From contig NZ_RPFW01000009.1 in NCBI RefSeq assembly GCF_007827045.1, forward strand, positions 309,871 through 373,870: DNA of 64,000 nt. The letters are read 5' to 3'. The position numbers and the translations under genes are program-made. Origin of the DNA: Trebonia kvetii (GTDB lineage Bacteria; Actinomycetota; Actinomycetes; Streptosporangiales; Streptosporangiaceae). Within the stretch, counting starts at the first letter, position 1. The number at the start of each line of letters is the position of its first letter. This document shows positions 8,185 to 16,688 of this stretch, piece by piece. Below the pieces are notes generated by a model. The model saw nothing but the letters and a program-made list of their open reading frames with translations, made no database searches and had not been told where the DNA came from.

Positions 8185-9174
8185 TCAGCACAGCCCCGCG
8201 CGCTGACTGACCAGCCGCCGCAGTTCGGCCGGGGTGCCGTGCAGCAGCTGCGACGTCTTGGCGCGCTTGAGGTAGCGGTGGGCCTCGTGCTCCCAGGTGA
8301 ACCCGATCCCGCCGTGCAACTGGATCATTTCGGCGGCCACGTGCCAGAACACGTCGACGCAGTGCCGTTTGGCCAGCGGCCCGAGCACCGCCAGTTCCGC
8401 CGGCGACCCGTCCGGGGACGCCGCCGCGCGCACGGCGGCGTACGCGGTCGCCCGCGCCGAGGCCACCTCTACCGCGAGGTCCGCGCACCGGTGCCGCAGC
8501 GCCTGAAAGGCGCCGATCGGCCGGCCGAACTGCACGCGGGTGTTGAGGTAGCCCACGGTGACGTCCAGGCAGTGCGCGGCCGCGCCGGCCGACTCGACCG
8601 CCAGCATGACGCGCAGCAGTTCTTCTGCCCGCTCGGCGGCGCAGCCGGCCGCAAGCGCCGGGGCATCGCGGAACTCGACCGCGGCCTGCGACCTGCTCTG
8701 GTCCAGGGTGTCGGCCGGCGTGACGACCGCGTCCGCGGCCCGGACGGCGAACAGCGCGTCCCCGGTGCGGACGACGAACAGGTCGGCCTCCGCGCCATCG
8801 AGTACGTGCTGCGCGACGCCGGTTAGCCGGCCGCCGGAGGCGGTCACCGAGTCGCCGAGCGCGAAAGCGGCGCGCAGCGCGCCGGACGCGATGCCGGGCA
8901 GGAACTCGGCGCCAGGCACCGCACCGCCCTCGCTGAGTACCGCGCCGGCCAGTGCGGTCGACAGGTAGGGCGCCGGCAGCAGCACCCGCCCGGTCTCCTC
9001 GACCGCGACGGCGACCTCGGCCAGGCCGGCGCCCGCCCCGCCGTAGCATTCGGGGACCGCCAGTCCGGTGAGCCCGAGCTCTCCGGTGAGCCGCGCCCAC
9101 GCCTGCGAGTCGTGGTGCTTGCCAAGGAAGTCGCGTACCGCCTCGCGCAGGGCGGCCTGTTCCCGAGTGTCCAT
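8185..9174 (-). CDS. acyl-CoA dehydrogenase, small subunit (FadE33-like)
   Basis: 329 residues from ATG 9174, last gene of the ten-gene ipd operon and 3 bp after the fadE30-like gene. Short actinobacterial acyl-CoA dehydrogenases of this size pair with a full-length partner to make alpha2beta2 enzymes for steroid intermediates. Visible regions are LGLTGLAVPECYGGAG at the N-terminus, GYLNTRVQFGRPIGAFQALRH (flavin and dimer contacts) and QLHGGIGFTWEHEAHRYLKR at the C-terminus. By size and context it resembles M. tuberculosis FadE33/FadE32, but the exact orthology cannot be fixed by eye. Likely role: dehydrogenation in degradation of steroid rings C/D under KstR2 control. Confidence 0.85.
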   Translation of the reverse strand: MDTREQAALREAVRDFLGKHHDSQAWARLTGELGLTGLAVPECYGGAGAGLAEVAVAVEETGRVLLPAPYLSTALAGAVLSEGGAVPGAEFLPGIASGALRAAFALGDSVTASGGRLTGVAQHVLDGAEADLFVVRTGDALFAVRAADAVVTPADTLDQSRSQAAVEFRDAPALAAGCAAERAEELLRVMLAVESAGAAAHCLDVTVGYLNTRVQFGRPIGAFQALRHRCADLAVEVASARATAYAAVRAAASPDGSPAELAVLGPLAKRHCVDVFWHVAAEMIQLHGGIGFTWEHEAHRYLKRAKTSQLLHGTPAELRRLVSQRAGLC

Positions 9175-9177
9175 GCG

Positions 9178-10326
9178 CTATCCCCTGGGCAGGCCGAGCC
9201 CGCGCTCGGCGACGATGTTCCGCTGGATCTCGTTCGACCCGCCGAAGATGGTTTCGGCACGGGAGAACAGGAACAGCCGCTGCATGTCGGTCAGGTCGTA
9301 GCCCGGGCCGGCCAGCGTCGCGTCCGCGCCCGCCACGTCGGCGGCAAGTTCCCCGAGGCGCTGGTGCCACGTCGTCCACAGCAGCTTGGTGATGTTCGCC
9401 GCGACACCGCCCTGGTTAGGGACCGCGAGGGTGTCCTCTGCCGTGAACCGCATGACCTGCAGCGCGATCCAGGCGTCGGCGACCCGCGCGGCGATGTCGG
9501 AATCGTGGATGCTCCCGTTGCCGCGGGCCGCGGTGAGCACGGCGTCGAACTCGCGCTGGAAGCCGATCAGCTGGCCGAGGTTGGAGACACCGCGTTCGAC
9601 GCCGAGCATGCCGAGCGCGACCCGCCAGCCGTCGCCGGGGGAGCCCGCCACGTTGCCCGCGGCGGTGCGCGCGTCGTCGAAAAACACCTCGTTGAACTCG
9701 GCGGTGCCGGTGATCTGCTTGATCGGCCGGATCTCGATACCCGGCTGGCGCACCGGCACCAGCAGGCAGGACAAGCCGCGGTGCCGGTCGGAGCCCGCCA
9801 CCGTTCGGGCGAGCAGGAAGCACCAGTCCGCGACATGGGCCAGCGAAGTCCATATCTTCTGCCCGTCGATGTGCCACTCATCGTCAACCAGTGACGCCCG
9901 CGTCCGCAGCCCCGCGAGGTCGGATCCGGCCCCCGGTTCTGAGTACCCCTGGCACCACAGCTCGGTGCCGGCCGCGATCCCCGGCAGGAAGCGCGCCTTC
10001 TGCTCCGGCGTACCGAACATCAGCAGCGTCGGCGCGACCAGCTGCTCGCCGATGTGACCGACGCGCCCCGGTGCGTTCACCCGCGCGTATTCCTCATAGA
10101 AGATGACCTGCCTGTGCCACGGCAGGCCGCGCCCGCCGTCTTCCTCGGGCCAGCCGAGGCCGATCCAGCCGTCCGCGCCGAGGCGCCGCTCCCAGGCCAT
10201 GCGCTCGGCGACGAACTCGTGCGCGCGACCGGTGCCGCCCTTGCCGACGAGGCAGGCGAACTCGGCCGACGCCAGCTGAGTCGTCAGCCACCCGCGCACC
10301 TCGGCGCGGAACTGCTCGTCGTTCAC
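9178..10326 (-). CDS. fadE30: acyl-CoA dehydrogenase, FadE30-like
   Basis: 382 residues from GTG 10326; the start overlaps the end of the preceding crotonase gene. Strong resemblance to mycobacterial FadE30: FRAEVRGWL at the N-terminus, IGLGWPEEDGGRGL, ELWCQGYSEPGAGSDLA, IRPIKQITGTAEFNEVFFDD, GVERGVSNLGQ with a conserved glutamate, and FGGSNEIQRNIVAERGLGLPRG at the end. In the HIP (C/D ring) pathway FadE30 desaturates the CoA thioester of the propionate side chain. Its partner is probably the small subunit encoded directly downstream. Symbol assigned by recalled similarity and operon context. Confidence 0.88.
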   Translation of the reverse strand: MNDEQFRAEVRGWLTTQLASAEFACLVGKGGTGRAHEFVAERMAWERRLGADGWIGLGWPEEDGGRGLPWHRQVIFYEEYARVNAPGRVGHIGEQLVAPTLLMFGTPEQKARFLPGIAAGTELWCQGYSEPGAGSDLAGLRTRASLVDDEWHIDGQKIWTSLAHVADWCFLLARTVAGSDRHRGLSCLLVPVRQPGIEIRPIKQITGTAEFNEVFFDDARTAAGNVAGSPGDGWRVALGMLGVERGVSNLGQLIGFQREFDAVLTAARGNGSIHDSDIAARVADAWIALQVMRFTAEDTLAVPNQGGVAANITKLLWTTWHQRLGELAADVAGADATLAGPGYDLTDMQRLFLFSRAETIFGGSNEIQRNIVAERGLGLPRG

Positions 10327-11162
10327 GAGCCACCGCCGTCGCGCATCGACCGCGCGTCGTGCCCCGCGAGCGAGTCCGTCCCCGTCTCGGCGTTGTGCGC
10401 GTGCGCCAGGTGGTGCAGCCCGAACACCGAGTCCATCCCCACCTGCAGGCCCATCGCGTCCTCGGCCTGGTTGACCGCCTTCTTGGCGAGTGCCAAGCCG
10501 AGCCGCGGCATCGCGGCGATCTTCTCGGCGATCTCGGTGACCTCCTGCGCCAGCCTCATCCGCGGCACCACCCGGTTGACCATGCCGAGTTGCAGCGCGC
10601 GGGCGGCGTCGACCCGCTCGCCGAGGAACAGGAACTCCTTCGCCTGCCGCGGCCCCATCACCCAGGGGTGCGCGAAGTACTCCACGCCGGGGATGCCCAT
10701 CCTCACCACCGGGTCGGCGAAGAACGCGTCGTCCGCGGCGACGATGAGGTCACAGATCCAGGCGAGCATCAGCCCGCCGGCGATGCACGCCCCGTGCACC
10801 TGCGCGATCACCGGCTTCGGCAGTTCGCGCCACCGCCGGCACATCCCCAGGTAGACCTCTTCCTCGCGCGCGTACCTGCTCTCCGCCCCGTCCTTGCCGA
10901 CGTGGTCCCACCACAGGCCAGCCCGCCGCGGGAACGACTGGCCGATGTCCCTGCCCGGCGTGCCGATGTCGTGGCCTGCGGAGAAGTGCTTGCCCTCGCC
11001 GGCCAGGACGATGACCTTGACCTCGTCGTCGGCGGCGGCCGCGTAGAACGCGTCGTCGAGCGCGTAGGTCATCGCCGAGTTCTGCGCGTTCCCGTACTCG
11101 GGACGGTTCATGGTGATGCGGGTGATCGCCCCGCAGCGCTGCGTGCGCACGACTTTAGCCAT
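10323..11162 (-). CDS. enoyl-CoA hydratase/isomerase (crotonase) family protein
   Basis: 279 residues from ATG 11162 (MAKVVRTQRC); that ATG overlaps the TGA of the upstream acyl-CoA dehydrogenase gene, a coupling signal repeated through this operon. Crotonase features are ITMNRPEYGNAQNSAM, the oxyanion-hole segment GKHFSAGHDIG, HGACIAGGLMLAWICDLIVA and FADPVVRMGIPGVEY. It carries an insertion (IGQSFPRRAGLWWDHVGKDG) typical of actinobacterial long crotonases. The substrate is probably an unsaturated steroid-ring CoA ester given the operon, but this gene is not one I can match to a named ipd or echA function. Confidence 0.85.
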   Translation of the reverse strand: MAKVVRTQRCGAITRITMNRPEYGNAQNSAMTYALDDAFYAAAADDEVKVIVLAGEGKHFSAGHDIGTPGRDIGQSFPRRAGLWWDHVGKDGAESRYAREEEVYLGMCRRWRELPKPVIAQVHGACIAGGLMLAWICDLIVAADDAFFADPVVRMGIPGVEYFAHPWVMGPRQAKEFLFLGERVDAARALQLGMVNRVVPRMRLAQEVTEIAEKIAAMPRLGLALAKKAVNQAEDAMGLQVGMDSVFGLHHLAHAHNAETGTDSLAGHDARSMRDGGGS

Positions 11163-12157
11163 CAGGCCACTCCTAGCGAATCGGCGATCAGGGCCCGGTG
11201 CGCGGCGGGGTCGCCCCAGGCCGCTGCCAGTGCCCACACGCGCTTGGCGAACAGGTGCAGTTCGTATTCGGTCGTGTAGCCGAGCGCGCCGTGACACTGG
11301 ATCGCGGTGCGCGCGACGAACTGGGCGGCCTCCGTGGCGAGCACCTTCGCCGCCGAGGTTTGCCGGCCGGCGTCGGCCGCGCCCGCGGCCTGTGCCCAGG
11401 CCGCAGCCAGCACCACCGGGCGGGCGAACTCGACGGCGACAAGTGCGCTGGCGAGCGCGTGCTTGACGGCCTGGAAGCTGCCGACCGGCACGCCGAACTG
11501 CTCGCGCTGCTTGACGTAGCCGACGGTCAGGTCGAGCATCCGCAGCGCCAGCCCGGTGAGCAGTGCCGACGTGCCAAGCACCCCGCGCTGCCAGGCGGCC
11601 GCCGTCACCGCCGGGTCGTCGGTGAGCACGGTGCCGCCGTGGGCCGGCCCCGCCGCCGGCACCGCCCGGGCGAGCATCCTCGATCCGTCGACGGCCGTCT
11701 GGGGAATCAGATCAAGATCATTTCTCCCGAACGAGATCATGCTGTCACCATCGCGCGCCACGATGAGCCCGGCAGCCTGGCCGAACGGGATCAGGTCACC
11801 ATGCCTGACGGCCACCAGGGTGTCGCCCGCCAGGATGTCCGGCCGGGGCAGAAGCGGCGCCGCCACGGCGATCGTCTCCACCGCCGGCGCGGGCAGCCCG
11901 CTGCGTCCCACCTCTTCGAGCAGCGGCACCAGGCTGTTCTCGTCGAGCCCGAGGCCGCCGTGCTCTTCGGGTACCAGCGTGCCCACCGCGCCAAGCGCGG
12001 CGAGCTTGCGCCGCGCGGCGCCCGGCCGCTCCGCTTCAGTAAGCCCCTCGCGACCGGGCCAGCCCGCGCGGATCACCGCGGGTGTCACCTCGGCGGCGAG
12101 CAGCCCGGCGGCCGCGTCGCGCAGCGCCGCTGCCTCGTCGCTCAGCTCGAAGCGCAC
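11162..12157 (-). CDS. acyl-CoA dehydrogenase, small subunit (FadE32-like)
   Basis: 331 residues. I choose GTG 12157 (VRFELSDEAAALRD), which follows the stop of the fadE31-like gene by one base and has GGAGGTGA at the right distance. The segments LVPEEHGGLGLDENSLVP, YVKQREQFGVPVGSFQAVKHA and QCHGALGYTTEYELHLFAKR define the acyl-CoA dehydrogenase fold. The usual catalytic glutamate motif in the middle is replaced by LLTGLALRML, as expected for the non-catalytic half of an alpha2beta2 heterotetramer with the upstream gene product. Role inferred: steroid ring C/D degradation. Confidence 0.85.
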   Translation of the reverse strand: MRFELSDEAAALRDAAAGLLAAEVTPAVIRAGWPGREGLTEAERPGAARRKLAALGAVGTLVPEEHGGLGLDENSLVPLLEEVGRSGLPAPAVETIAVAAPLLPRPDILAGDTLVAVRHGDLIPFGQAAGLIVARDGDSMISFGRNDLDLIPQTAVDGSRMLARAVPAAGPAHGGTVLTDDPAVTAAAWQRGVLGTSALLTGLALRMLDLTVGYVKQREQFGVPVGSFQAVKHALASALVAVEFARPVVLAAAWAQAAGAADAGRQTSAAKVLATEAAQFVARTAIQCHGALGYTTEYELHLFAKRVWALAAAWGDPAAHRALIADSLGVA

Positions 12158-12158
12158 G

Positions 12159-13295
12159 TCACCTCCGCGGGCCCTTCGGCAGGCCGAGCAGCCGCTCGGC
12201 CACCACGTTCCGCTGTGTCTCATTCGTCCCGGCGTAGATCGGGCCGGCTAGCGAGAAGAGGAACCCGCGGGTCCACGGGCCGTCGACTTCCCCTTCGGTA
12301 CCCAGGAGGGTTAGCGCGGTCTCGTGCAGCCGGACGTCGAGCTCTGACCACGCCAGCTTGGTCAGGCTTGCCTCCGGTCCGCTCGGCTTGCCGTCGGCCA
12401 GGCGAGTGACCTGCTGGAGCGTGAACATCTGGTAGGCCCGAGCCTCGATCCAGCACTGCACGACCCGGTCGCGCAGCGCCGCGGACGGGCGCTCGCGGTA
12501 CAGGTCAAGCAGCCGGTCCGCGCTCGCCGTGAAGCGCCCGGGCGAGCGCAGCGTAAGTCCGCGCTCGGACCCCGCGGTCGCCATGGCGACCTGCCACCCC
12601 TGGTTGACGGAGCCGAGCACGTCGCTGTCGGGGACGAACACCTCGTCGAAGAACACGTCGGCGAACCCCTCGTCGCCGTCAAGCCTGGGGAACCCCCGGA
12701 CAGTGACGCCTGGTGCGTCAAGCGGGACAAGGAAATAGGTCAGTCCCTGGTGCCGCTCGGCGGCGGGATCAGTGCGAAACAAGCCGAACAAGTGCGTGCA
12801 GAACGCCCCGCGCGTCGTCCATGTCTTCTGCCCGGACAACCGCCAGCCGCCGCCCGCCGCGTCCCGGACCGCCGTGCTGGCCACGGCAGCGAGGTCGCTC
12901 CCGGCACCCGGCTCGGACCAGCCCTGGCACCACAGGTCCTGCGCGGCGGCCATCCGGGGCAGGTAGCGATCCCGCTGCTCCGGCGTGCCGAACTCGAACA
13001 AGGCCGGCGCGAGCAGGAAGATGCCGTTCTGGGTGACCCGCTGCGGCGCCCCTGCGCGGTAGTACTCCTCCTCGAAGATCAGCCATTCCCACAGCGTCGC
13101 CTCGCGGCCGCCGTACTCCCTCGGCCAGGACACCACCGCCCACCGCGCCGCATGCAGCGCGCGCTCCCAGCCGAGGTGGGCGGCGAAGCCCGCCCGGGTG
13201 TCGCCGGAAGGCAGCCCGCGCGGCACGTTGGCGTCAAGCCAGCCACGGGCCTCGCCGCGGAACGCTTCCTCAGCCGGCGACCAGCGCAGGTCCAT
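12159..13295 (-). CDS. fadE31: acyl-CoA dehydrogenase, FadE31-like
   Basis: 378 residues from ATG 13295. Close to recalled mycobacterial FadE31: MDLRWSPAEEAFRGEARGWL, VVSWPREYGGREA, FEEEYYRAGAPQRV, DLWCQGWSEPGAGSDLA, ATAGSERGLTLRSPGRF with the catalytic-type glutamate, and GPIYAGTNETQRNVVAERLL. It is adjacent to the FadE32-like small subunit, so the pair very likely forms one enzyme. In M. tuberculosis fadE31-33 lie in the KstR2 regulon for HIP catabolism. The start overlaps the stop of echA20, showing tight coupling. Confidence 0.88.
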   Translation of the reverse strand: MDLRWSPAEEAFRGEARGWLDANVPRGLPSGDTRAGFAAHLGWERALHAARWAVVSWPREYGGREATLWEWLIFEEEYYRAGAPQRVTQNGIFLLAPALFEFGTPEQRDRYLPRMAAAQDLWCQGWSEPGAGSDLAAVASTAVRDAAGGGWRLSGQKTWTTRGAFCTHLFGLFRTDPAAERHQGLTYFLVPLDAPGVTVRGFPRLDGDEGFADVFFDEVFVPDSDVLGSVNQGWQVAMATAGSERGLTLRSPGRFTASADRLLDLYRERPSAALRDRVVQCWIEARAYQMFTLQQVTRLADGKPSGPEASLTKLAWSELDVRLHETALTLLGTEGEVDGPWTRGFLFSLAGPIYAGTNETQRNVVAERLLGLPKGPRR

Positions 13296-14062
13296 CAGTC
13301 AGTCCCGCCGCTGGGGCCGTTAGGGCCGTTAGGGCGGCCGAACGACTCGCGCAGCCGGTCGGACACGCCGGACAGGTTCAGCTCGAAGGTGAAGCCCTGC
13401 TCGTAGCGGTAGCTGCGCCGGACGTCCTGGAGGTCAATGCCGTTGAACGCCTCCTTCGCCATGCGGATCACTGCCGGGTCCTTGGCGGCGACCTCGGCGG
13501 CCAGCTTGAGCGCCGCCTCGCGCAGCTGGTCCCGCGGGACGACCGAGTAGACGGAACCGAACGCGTGCAGCTCGGCGGCCGTGGCGGTCGCGGAGGTGTA
13601 CATCATGGCCCGCGCCCGATGCTGCGGCACGAGACGGGACAGGTGCGTGGCGGCGCCGAGCGCGCCGCGGTCCACCTCCGGCAGGCCGAACGTGGCGTCC
13701 TCGCTTGCCACGATGATGTCGGCGTTCCCCGCCAGGCCGATACCGCCGCCGAGGCAGAACCCGTGCACCGCCGCGATCACCGGCACGGCGCACTCGTACA
13801 CCGCCGCGAAGGCCGCGAAGCAGCCGCGGTTCGCGCCGATCAGCGCCTCGAAGCCGCCCGCCTGGATCTCCTTGACATCGACCCCGGCGTTGAAACCGGG
13901 TCCCTCGGCGCGCAGCACGACCACGCGCACCCCGCCGTCCGACCCGGCGGACGTGACCGCGTGCGCCAGCTCGTACCAGCCGGCGACGGGCAGCGCGTTC
14001 ACCGGCGGGTGGTCGATCACCACCTCGGCGATACCCGCCGCGTCAGTCTGGGTGCTGATCAT
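13295..14062 (-). CDS. echA20: EchA20, steroid ring C-opening crotonase
   Basis: 255 residues from ATG 14062. Almost every recalled EchA20 block is present: VIDHPPVNALPVAGWYEL, VVLRAEGPGFNAGVDVKEIQ, GANRGCFAAFAAVYECAVPV, FCLGGGIGLAGNADIIVAS, FGLPEVDRGALGAATHLSRL and the unusual C-terminus QGFTFELNLSGVSD. EchA20 hydrolytically cleaves a ring in the HIP pathway upstream of IpdAB. Its presence beside ipdA, ipdB, ipdC and ipdF is the same functional set as in mycobacteria and rhodococci, and this is strong evidence that the operon degrades steroid C/D rings. Confidence 0.93.
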   Translation of the reverse strand: MISTQTDAAGIAEVVIDHPPVNALPVAGWYELAHAVTSAGSDGGVRVVVLRAEGPGFNAGVDVKEIQAGGFEALIGANRGCFAAFAAVYECAVPVIAAVHGFCLGGGIGLAGNADIIVASEDATFGLPEVDRGALGAATHLSRLVPQHRARAMMYTSATATAAELHAFGSVYSVVPRDQLREAALKLAAEVAAKDPAVIRMAKEAFNGIDLQDVRRSYRYEQGFTFELNLSGVSDRLRESFGRPNGPNGPSGGTD

Positions 14063-14071
14063 CGCGCCTCC

Positions 14072-14851
14072 CTAGGGGTGCTGGCTGCTGACCGACACGA
14101 TCTCCCCGGTCATGTAGGAGGAGTAGCCGCTGGCGAGGAAGACAATGACGTCGGCGACCTCCCAGGGTTCCGCCGCCCGGCCGAACGCCTCGCGCGCGGC
14201 GAGCTCGGCGAGCAGTTCCTCGCTTGAGGTCTTCGCCAGGTGGGGGTGCATGGCGATGCTCGGCGCCACCGCGTTCACCCGGACGCCGTGCGGTGCCGCC
14301 TCGATCGCCGCGCACCGGGTGAGCGCCATGACGCCGGCCTTCGCCGCGGCGTAGTGCGCCTGTCCCGCCTGAGCGCGCCAGCCGATAACCGAGGCGTTGT
14401 TGACGATCGCCCCGCTGCCGCGGGGGAGCATGTGCCGCAGCGCGGCCCTGGTGCACCGGAACGTGCCGTTCAGCGTCACGTCAAGCACGCGGTACCACTG
14501 CTCGTCGGTCATCTCCGCCAGCGGGGTGTTCCCGCCGAGGCCCGCGTTGTTCACCGCGACGTCGATCCGGCCGTACTCGGCGGCCACGGTGTCGAACAGC
14601 CGCCGCACGTCGTCTTCCACGGTCACGTCGCAGGCAATCGCCAGCGGTTTCTCGCCCGCGAGGTCGGCAAGCTCGTCGGCCGCCTCGCCCAGCCGTCGCA
14701 GGTGCCGGTCGCTGATCGCGACCCGCGCCCCTTCCTCGGCGCAGCGCCGCGCGGTGGCGAACCCGATCCCGGTGCCGGCCGCGGCGGTGACCACGACGGT
14801 CTTCCCCGTCAGCAGGCCGTGGCTGGCGTGCGGCTGCGGCTGCGGTGCCAT
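14072..14851 (-). CDS. ipdF: IpdF, short-chain dehydrogenase of steroid C/D ring degradation
   Basis: 259 residues from ATG 14851, which overlaps the TGA of ipdC. The unusual nucleotide-binding run VVVTAAAGTGIGFATARR (rather than the ordinary TGxxxGIG), then NNAGLGGNTPLAEMTDEQW, NNASVIGWRAQAGQAHYAAA with the Tyr/Lys catalytic pair (YAAAK), and the C-terminus YSSYMTGEIVSVSSQHP match mycobacterial IpdF as I recall it. It is a 5-oxo/hydroxy ketoreductase acting on the CoA ester side chain. The ORF continues upstream in frame, but the coupling and family length support this start. Confidence 0.92.
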   Translation of the reverse strand: MAPQPQPHASHGLLTGKTVVVTAAAGTGIGFATARRCAEEGARVAISDRHLRRLGEAADELADLAGEKPLAIACDVTVEDDVRRLFDTVAAEYGRIDVAVNNAGLGGNTPLAEMTDEQWYRVLDVTLNGTFRCTRAALRHMLPRGSGAIVNNASVIGWRAQAGQAHYAAAKAGVMALTRCAAIEAAPHGVRVNAVAPSIAMHPHLAKTSSEELLAELAAREAFGRAAEPWEVADVIVFLASGYSSYMTGEIVSVSSQHP

Positions 14852-15936
14852 CAAGAACCCTCCGGCCGGGCAAGGCGGGTGAGGATCGCGTCGGCCTGGG
14901 TCATGATGCGTTCGATGAGCTCGGCGCAGGTCGGCAGGTCGTCGATGACGCCCGCTACCTGCCCGCTGGCGAGCGTGCCGAGGTCGGTCCGCCCGTCGAC
15001 TATGCTCGCGCGGAGCATCATGGGGGTGTTCGCCGCCATGATGACCGCGGGCCAGGACAGGCCGTGGTTTCGTTTCATGGCCACTCCCTCGCGGACAAGG
15101 TCCGCCCATGAGGTGCCGGACATCTTCCTGAACCCCGCCGCGTGCCGCACCGACCTGGCCAGCCGGGACAGCGAGCCGCCGCGCACCAGCCGGTCCGCGA
15201 GCTCGGTGCGCAGCACCCGCTGCGGCACGCCGTCGAGCACCGCTGTGACCACGGTGTCGGTCACGCCCCGGCGCAAGTATTCCTGCTTCACATGCGCGGG
15301 CACCGGGCTCTCCCTGGTGAGCAGGAACCGGGTGCCCATCGCGATGCCGGCGGCGCCGTAGGCGAGCGCGGCGACGAGCCCGCGGCCGTCGCAGAAGCCG
15401 CCGGCGCCGAAGACTGGGATGCTGACCGCGGCCGTGACCTGGGGGAGCAGGATGGAGGTGGGGACGCTCCCGGTATGCCCGCCGCCCTCGCTGCCCTGCG
15501 CGACGACCGCGGCTGCGCCGAGCGCCGCGACCTTCTCCGCGTGCCGCCTGGCGCCGATCGAGGGCATGACGACAAGGCCGGCCTCGGTCAGCTCGCGGAT
15601 GACCGACTCGTTAGGCGCAAGCCCGAACGAGGCGACCCGGACGCCGTGCTTGATGAGCAGCCCCGCGCGTTCGGGCAGGTCAGGCGAGTCGCCCCGGAGG
15701 TTCACGCCGAACGGCGCCGCAGTGAGCTCCTTGGTGCGGGCGATCGCCGCCTCCGTCTCGGCCACCGTGAGGGTCGCGCTGGCCAGCACGCCGAGTCCGC
15801 CCGCGTTACACGTGGCGGCCGTCAGTTCGGGCGTCGACACCCAGCCCATGCCGGTCTGCACGATCGGGTACCGGATGCCGAGCAGGTCGCAGGCGGCGGT
15901 GCGCAGTCCCGGGTGAATGGGAGCGGGGTGGCTCAT
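14851..15936 (-). CDS. ipdC: IpdC, nitronate-monooxygenase-family flavin enzyme
   Basis: 361 residues from ATG 15936. An FMN-binding TIM barrel of the 2-nitropropane dioxygenase family: PIVQTGMGWVSTPEL, GGLGVLASATLTV, FGVNLRGDSPD, AQGSEGGGHTG (FMN phosphate contacts) and VFGAGGFCDGRGLVAAL. In the HIP pathway IpdC is a flavin-dependent hydroxyl-CoA-ester dehydrogenase rather than a nitronate oxidase. Sitting between ipdB and ipdF, with overlapping start and stop on both sides, it is confidently assigned by context plus fold. Confidence 0.9.
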   Translation of the reverse strand: MSHPAPIHPGLRTAACDLLGIRYPIVQTGMGWVSTPELTAATCNAGGLGVLASATLTVAETEAAIARTKELTAAPFGVNLRGDSPDLPERAGLLIKHGVRVASFGLAPNESVIRELTEAGLVVMPSIGARRHAEKVAALGAAAVVAQGSEGGGHTGSVPTSILLPQVTAAVSIPVFGAGGFCDGRGLVAALAYGAAGIAMGTRFLLTRESPVPAHVKQEYLRRGVTDTVVTAVLDGVPQRVLRTELADRLVRGGSLSRLARSVRHAAGFRKMSGTSWADLVREGVAMKRNHGLSWPAVIMAANTPMMLRASIVDGRTDLGTLASGQVAGVIDDLPTCAELIERIMTQADAILTRLARPEGS

Positions 15937-16688
15937 GACACCTCCCCGCGCCGGGTGTCGCGGGGATCGATGACCTGGCGGATGAGCCGGAGCTCCTCGT
16001 GTGTCGGCATCCTGGTCTGCGGCACGTCGCCGTTGACCGCCAGGTCGAAGCCGGTGCTGGCGACGACCTCGGCCACGCTGACTCCGGGATGCACAGAAAC
16101 GAGCCGCATCGTGTGGTCAGGCGAGCGGAAGTCGAGCACCGCCAGGTTCGTGACGACCCGCCGCAGCTCGTGGAACCGGCTGGCGGCGGGCCCCGCCGCC
16201 GCCGCGCTGTTGTAGCCGATCCCCGAGATGACGTCGACCTTCGGCACGAACGTTCGCGGCTGGTGCCTGGGTACCCAGTAGCTCGTCGGGTGGTTGACGC
16301 TGTTGCCCGGCGCGCCGCGCATGCCGATCAGCTGACGGGCGGGGCGCGCGAAGTCGCCGATCGCGGAGATGTTCACGTTGCCGAACCGGTCGATCTGGCT
16401 CGGGCCCATCATCACGTGCCGCTTGCCGGCCGCGAGGAGGTCGAACACCGCACGGAAGGGCACCCAGCCCTCGGCCGGCCCGTCCGGTGGCTCGCCGACC
16501 GCCCAGCAGCCGGCCACGAACGTCGCCTCCCCGTCCGAGAGCAGCAGGTCGGGCGCGAACGTGGCCCGGGCCAGCCGCGCGCCGATGGTGGGGACGATGC
16601 CGAAGGAGCTCGCCACGATCTCACCGTCGCCCCGCCACGCCTCGGCGCACGCGACAACGCACACTTCGGCCCTGGTCGCGCCGCTCAT
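15933..16688 (-). CDS. ipdB: IpdB, beta subunit of the steroid ring-cleaving hydrolase
   Basis: 251 residues from ATG 16688 (MSGATRAEVCVVACAEAWRG); the ATG overlaps the ipdA stop. The CoA-transferase-like fold shows in GEIVASSFGIVPTIGARLA, DLLLSDGEATFVAG, GKRHVMMGPSQIDRFGNVN, MRGAPGNSVNHPTSYW, DVISGIGYNS and DHTMRLVSVHPGV. IpdAB resembles CoA transferases but is known to be a hydrolase that opens the last steroid ring (COCHEA-CoA). Automated annotation as CoA transferase would therefore mislead. It forms a complex with the upstream ipdA product. Confidence 0.93.
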   Translation of the reverse strand: MSGATRAEVCVVACAEAWRGDGEIVASSFGIVPTIGARLARATFAPDLLLSDGEATFVAGCWAVGEPPDGPAEGWVPFRAVFDLLAAGKRHVMMGPSQIDRFGNVNISAIGDFARPARQLIGMRGAPGNSVNHPTSYWVPRHQPRTFVPKVDVISGIGYNSAAAAGPAASRFHELRRVVTNLAVLDFRSPDHTMRLVSVHPGVSVAEVVASTGFDLAVNGDVPQTRMPTHEELRLIRQVIDPRDTRRGEVS